Shown here: positions 61,437-64,000 of the stretch, one piece after another | Layout: each line of letters opens with the position of its first letter | How positions within the stretch are numbered: position 1 is the stretch's first letter | From: Candidatus Zhuqueibacterota bacterium | Lineage (GTDB): Bacteria; Zhuqueibacterota; Zhuqueibacteria; Zhuqueibacterales; Zhuqueibacteraceae | Direction: 5' to 3' | DNA: 64,000 bases | NCBI GenBank assembly: GCA_022616415.1 | Contig: JAKEEU010000031.1 | Coordinates: 1 to 64,000, forward strand | Notes under the pieces: generated by a model | What the model saw: only the letters and a program-made list of their open reading frames with translations | Told to the model about the DNA's origin: nothing | Databases searched by the model: none | Translations under genes and position numbers: made by a program

Positions 61437-62741
61437 TCACTTCATCAAATCATCACGGTAAACGATTCCGCCTTTCATTACGAAGCCGACGCGTTGCAGC
61501 AGTGTGATGTCTTTCGACGGATCGCCGGGGACGGCAATGAGATCGGCGTATTTGCCTTTCTCGATGCTGCCGACGCGATCCTGCCAGCCGATGATTTCGG
61601 CGTTGAGACTCGTCGCCGAGATGATGGCGGACATCGGCGATTCCCCAAATGACACACGCAAAGCCAGTTCTTTGGCATTCTCGCCATGCGGAATTACCGA
61701 AGAGTCGGTTCCCAATCCAATCGGAATGCCGGCGGCAAGCGCGCGTTTGAAGCCGGCGATTTCGATGTCACGGATTTCGCGGTTGCGCTCGATTTCGGAT
61801 TCCGGAATGCCGTGCTGCGCGCCTTCGGTTTGAATGATTTCGCTCGTGTACAGTGTAGGAACGTAGAAAGTTTTCCGCGAAGCTTTGAGCATCGCCACGG
61901 CTTCGTCGTCGAGAAACGTGCCGTGATCGATGGTGCGGACGCCGGCGCAAATCGCGGCTTTAATGCCATCCACGCCGTGCGCATGCGCGGCGACTTGCCG
62001 GCCCCAACGATTGGCCTCGGTCACTGCGGCTTGAATCTCCGCATCCGAATATTGTTGCGCACCGGGATGAATGCCCTTCGAGAGCACCGCGCCGGTCACG
62101 AGAATCTTGATAAAATCCGCGCCGTGCTTGAAGTTGGTGCGCACCGCTTTCGTCACTTCGTCGGGACCGTCGGCGAGATTTTGAACCGTTGGCACCTCGA
62201 CGTAGATCGAAAACTGTTTCGCATCGCCGGCGCCGCCGGTTGAAGAAACATAGTTGCCCGGAACGAGCAATCGAGGGCCGGGCACCGCGCCTTCGTCAAT
62301 CGCTTGGCGGAGATCAACGTCCACGTAAGGCCACGTCGGCCCCATATCGCGGCAGGTGGTGAATCCCGCCAGTAGCGTGACTCGCGCGTTGTGCGCGCCC
62401 CACAGCGCGTTATGCCCCGGTGTGGTTTTGACGAGTGCCTCTTCCCAATGCGTGCCATAGCGGTCGGTGAGATGCGTGTGCAGATCGATCAGTCCCGGCA
62501 GCAGCGTCGCATTGCCGAGGTCGATGAGCTTGGCGCCTTGCGGAATTCTTATTTGTGTGCCGACTTCGGCAATCTTCTCCCCCTCGATGCGCACCATCGC
62601 CGGCCCGAGCGGCGTACCGCCACGTCCGTCGATCAAGCGCACGGCTTTGATGACGGTGGGCACGTTTTGGGCTTTCGAACTTGAGGAGCAGATGAATAAA
62701 ATAAAGAATAGAATAATGGGCGTGAGGTGGGAGCGCAGCAT
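61437..62741 (-). CDS. Exported amidohydrolase-family protein (imidazolonepropionase-like)
   Basis: 434 residues with a signal peptide (TPIILFFILFICSSSSKAQ). Metal-site motifs LIDLHTHLTD, the carboxylated-Lys region, VAAHAHGVDGIKAAICAGVR with H-x-H, TIDHGTFLDDEAV and LGTDSSVIPHGE place it among periplasmic amidohydrolases close to imidazolonepropionase or dipeptidase-like enzymes often called for prolidase-type activity. Secreted relatives cleave X-Pro or hydantoin substrates; the exact one is not readable. It follows ccdB on the same strand but independently. Confidence 0.87.
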   Translation of the reverse strand: MLRSHLTPIILFFILFICSSSSKAQNVPTVIKAVRLIDGRGGTPLGPAMVRIEGEKIAEVGTQIRIPQGAKLIDLGNATLLPGLIDLHTHLTDRYGTHWEEALVKTTPGHNALWGAHNARVTLLAGFTTCRDMGPTWPYVDVDLRQAIDEGAVPGPRLLVPGNYVSSTGGAGDAKQFSIYVEVPTVQNLADGPDEVTKAVRTNFKHGADFIKILVTGAVLSKGIHPGAQQYSDAEIQAAVTEANRWGRQVAAHAHGVDGIKAAICAGVRTIDHGTFLDDEAVAMLKASRKTFYVPTLYTSEIIQTEGAQHGIPESEIERNREIRDIEIAGFKRALAAGIPIGLGTDSSVIPHGENAKELALRVSFGESPMSAIISATSLNAEIIGWQDRVGSIEKGKYADLIAVPGDPSKDITLLQRVGFVMKGGIVYRDDLMK

Positions 62742-62833
62742 ATGAACTCTCTTTGCTAATTCAGCAACAGCCAGATCAAATTCTTTGCTTTTGTAGTCTT
62801 AGTTTCATCGCACTTTTGTCGTAAGACTGAAAT

Positions 62834-63151
62834 TCAGATGCCTAAGATCATGAAATCGATAGCAGCGATAAATTGAGCGCGATTTTCTGAAAGATTGGTT
62901 ATTTCTTTGCCCAGTTGGCTGCGATCGATGCCGGCGAGTTGTTGGCTCATGGTGACAAATTTCCCGCCGCCGATTTCAACCAGCGGGCAAAGTTTTGCGA
63001 TAATCTGGTCGTGTAATTGTGAGACCTTGCAAAGGGGAATGACGACGGTTGTTTGCAACTCATCCAAAAGATCTGATTGAATATCGATCAAATAAGGAAA
63101 GTTTTTTCTGGTCTTGGCGTTCTTGTTGGCATAAACCGTAAACTGGCTCAT
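62834..63151 (-). CDS. ccdB: CcdB family DNA gyrase-poisoning toxin
   Basis: 105 residues from ATG 63151, which shares one base with the ccdA stop (TGATG). FTVYANKNAKTRKNFPYLID then IQSDLLDELQTTVVIPLCKV, VEIGGGKFVTMSQQLAGIDR and the C-terminal NRAQFIAAIDFMILGI match CcdB; the last three residues usually contain the Trp-Gly-Ile gyrase-contact end, here LGI. CcdB traps gyrase on DNA. The missing Trp near the end is a notable change that could lower activity. Confidence 0.88.
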   Translation of the reverse strand: MSQFTVYANKNAKTRKNFPYLIDIQSDLLDELQTTVVIPLCKVSQLHDQIIAKLCPLVEIGGGKFVTMSQQLAGIDRSQLGKEITNLSENRAQFIAAIDFMILGI

Positions 63152-63396
63152 CAAAAGCTCCTCAATTCGTCGCTGAATACGCCTTGCTTTTCGACAAAAC
63201 GGTTATAAGCCTGTATTGCTTTGGCGTTCTGTTTACGCCAAAGCTCGCGTTGTTTTAATTTAAGTTGCTCAGTAAGCGCTTCCTCCAAAGCGGCCGAAAG
63301 ATTGATGTTTAATTCGCGCGCTTTACTCAACAAATCACTGTTGATGCTAAGATTTGCAGGCTTCTTCGGCGCCTCGGTGTCGAATAATTGGATCAT
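63151..63396 (-). CDS. ccdA: CcdA family antitoxin
   Basis: 81 residues. Ribbon-helix-helix N-terminal half (PANLSINSDLLSKARELNIN) then the toxin-binding tail with NRFVEKQGVFSDELRSF, nearly the textbook CcdA ending. It represses its own promoter with CcdB. Confidence 0.9.
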   Translation of the reverse strand: MIQLFDTEAPKKPANLSINSDLLSKARELNINLSAALEEALTEQLKLKQRELWRKQNAKAIQAYNRFVEKQGVFSDELRSF

Positions 63397-63430
63397 TAAA
63401 TTGTTCCTTATCTATATGAATGATGCGTAT

Positions 63431-63459
63431 AGTTTATGCGCATGAACAATGCTAATCAA
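63431..63459 (-). promoter_or_regulatory. Promoter and operator region of ccdAB
   Basis: On the minus strand TTGATT (63459-63454) and TAAACT (63436-63431) are 17 bases apart, about 35 bases before the ccdA start. The box region is framed by an inverted repeat ATGCGTATA (63423-63431) and TATACGCAT (63460-63468), with a smaller palindrome ATGCGCAT at 63436-63443 inside: a likely CcdA operator. Confidence 0.55.
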
Positions 63460-63498
63460 TATACGCATAATAGGGTTACGCTGCAAATACTTTTTTCA

Positions 63499-64000
63499 TC
63501 ACTCCCACCGAAACGCTTTGACCGCAATGAACAACGTGATCACCGACCAGACGGCGAGGCCGAGAAGCTGCGGGAACACGCCGGCCAAAGTAGCGCCTTC
63601 GATGGCGATGTTGCGCAGGCCGTCGGCAAGATAGGTGAGCGGAAAGAAATCCGTGACGACGTGCGCAAAGCCCGGCAGATTCGAGCGGCTAAAGAAAACG
63701 CCGGAGAGCATCAGCATTGGCAAGGTAATGATGTTGGCGAGCGGCGCGACTTGATCTTCCGATTTCGAGATGCCCGAGAGCGCAAATCCGATCGACAGAA
63801 AGACCACGCCGCCGAGCAGTCCCACGATGATCATGTTAAAGATGCTGCCGATAAAATGCAAATGAAAGAACAAGACGCCAGCGCCCAACATGATCAGCAC
63901 CTGCGTCATCAAAATGAGCAGGCGCGTGCTCACTTGCGCAATGATAAAATCGTTGGTCTGCATCGGCGTCACCAGCAGCCGGCGGAGAATGCCGCGCTTT
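63499..64000 (-). CDS. ABC-2 type transporter permease, C-terminal part (cut by window edge)
   Basis: At least 166 residues; the frame is open to the window edge, so the start is outside. It begins KRGILRRLLVTPMQTNDFII, the cytoplasmic segment just before the last membrane block of ABC-2 permeases, then has about five hydrophobic segments (LLILMTQVLIMLGAGVLFFH, IIVGLLGGVVFLSIGFALSG, ITLPMLMLSGVFFSRSNLPG). The ATPase partner must lie beyond the window. Exported substrate unknown. Confidence 0.87.
   Translation of the reverse strand, partial: KRGILRRLLVTPMQTNDFIIAQVSTRLLILMTQVLIMLGAGVLFFHLHFIGSIFNMIIVGLLGGVVFLSIGFALSGISKSEDQVAPLANIITLPMLMLSGVFFSRSNLPGFAHVVTDFFPLTYLADGLRNIAIEGATLAGVFPQLLGLAVWSVITLFIAVKAFRWE

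Noticed and set aside
1-64000. Prophage, tRNA, rRNA or CRISPR
   Set aside because: No integrase, phage structural gene, tRNA-like T-loop or regular spacer array was seen in a reading of both strands.

Overview
The window reads as chromosome of a Gram-negative bacterium of the FCB side of the tree, most likely an uncultured lineage near candidate phylum KSB1 or Calditrichota; this is an inference from gene content, not a search. The pointers are an outer membrane (BamD, Lnt, two PorV/PorQ-like barrels), two secreted proteins ending in a T9SS-type sorting domain (Y/N-PNPFN motif), an FCB-style RNA polymerase omega, and a tiny AURKAIP1/COX24-type ribosomal protein. No tRNA, rRNA, CRISPR array or prophage was seen. 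From about 9 kb to the end every gene I accept is on the minus strand.

Layout. 0-9 kb: MazEF toxin-antitoxin (MazE cut by the window edge), CPBP protease, gatB, a decayed outer-membrane barrel gene, an NtrC-type two-component pair, a PreT-like flavoprotein, and gene debris downstream of it. 9-16 kb: three large exported or envelope proteins (TPR, beta-propeller, choice-of-anchor-D adhesin-like), the first two visibly AT-richer than the rest. 16-24.5 kb: racemase, M50 protease, biotin-carrier domain, a very acidic Trp-containing protein, glycosyltransferase, nadD, bamD, a PorV-like barrel, separated by unusual TGGA-rich palindromic spacers. 24.5-36 kb: housekeeping block lnt, Gfo/Idh oxidoreductase, ruvX, HU, rel, dnaB, a small antitoxin-like cluster, coaBC, rpoZ, gmk, yicC. 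36-51.4 kb: PorV-like protein, hicAB, mutS, YgiT/DUF4258 pair, xseAB, hybrid sensor kinase, a 31-residue ribosomal protein, a HEPN pair, HU, FmdB-type zinc ribbon, sppA, a secreted metalloprotease, der.

51.4-59 kb is the accessory heart of the window: a family of paralogous proteins, two of which carry a retropepsin-like DTGS domain and two of which are truncated before it; a Nudix hydrolase; a HEPN-like protein with an RxxxxH motif; a TIR protein fused to a PD-(D/E)XK nuclease domain; a polysaccharide-deacetylase-like gene; and an orphan Phd antitoxin beside the last 20 codons of a VapC toxin. Three direct copies of the 3' end of the DUF512/radical-SAM gene (58.87 kb) separate these cargo genes, as if cargo had been inserted repeatedly at the 3' end of that gene. 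60-64 kb: DUF2268-like metalloprotease, secreted amidohydrolase, ccdAB with a visible palindromic promoter region, and the 3' end of an ABC-2 permease gene.

Toxin-antitoxin or TA-like loci are dense: MazEF, HicAB, YgiT/DUF4258, CcdAB, the HEPN pair, a BrnT N-terminal fragment fused to a small protein, and Phd with a VapC remnant. The best candidates for something undescribed are the retropepsin-like family and the repeated gene-tail islands around the TIR-nuclease gene.
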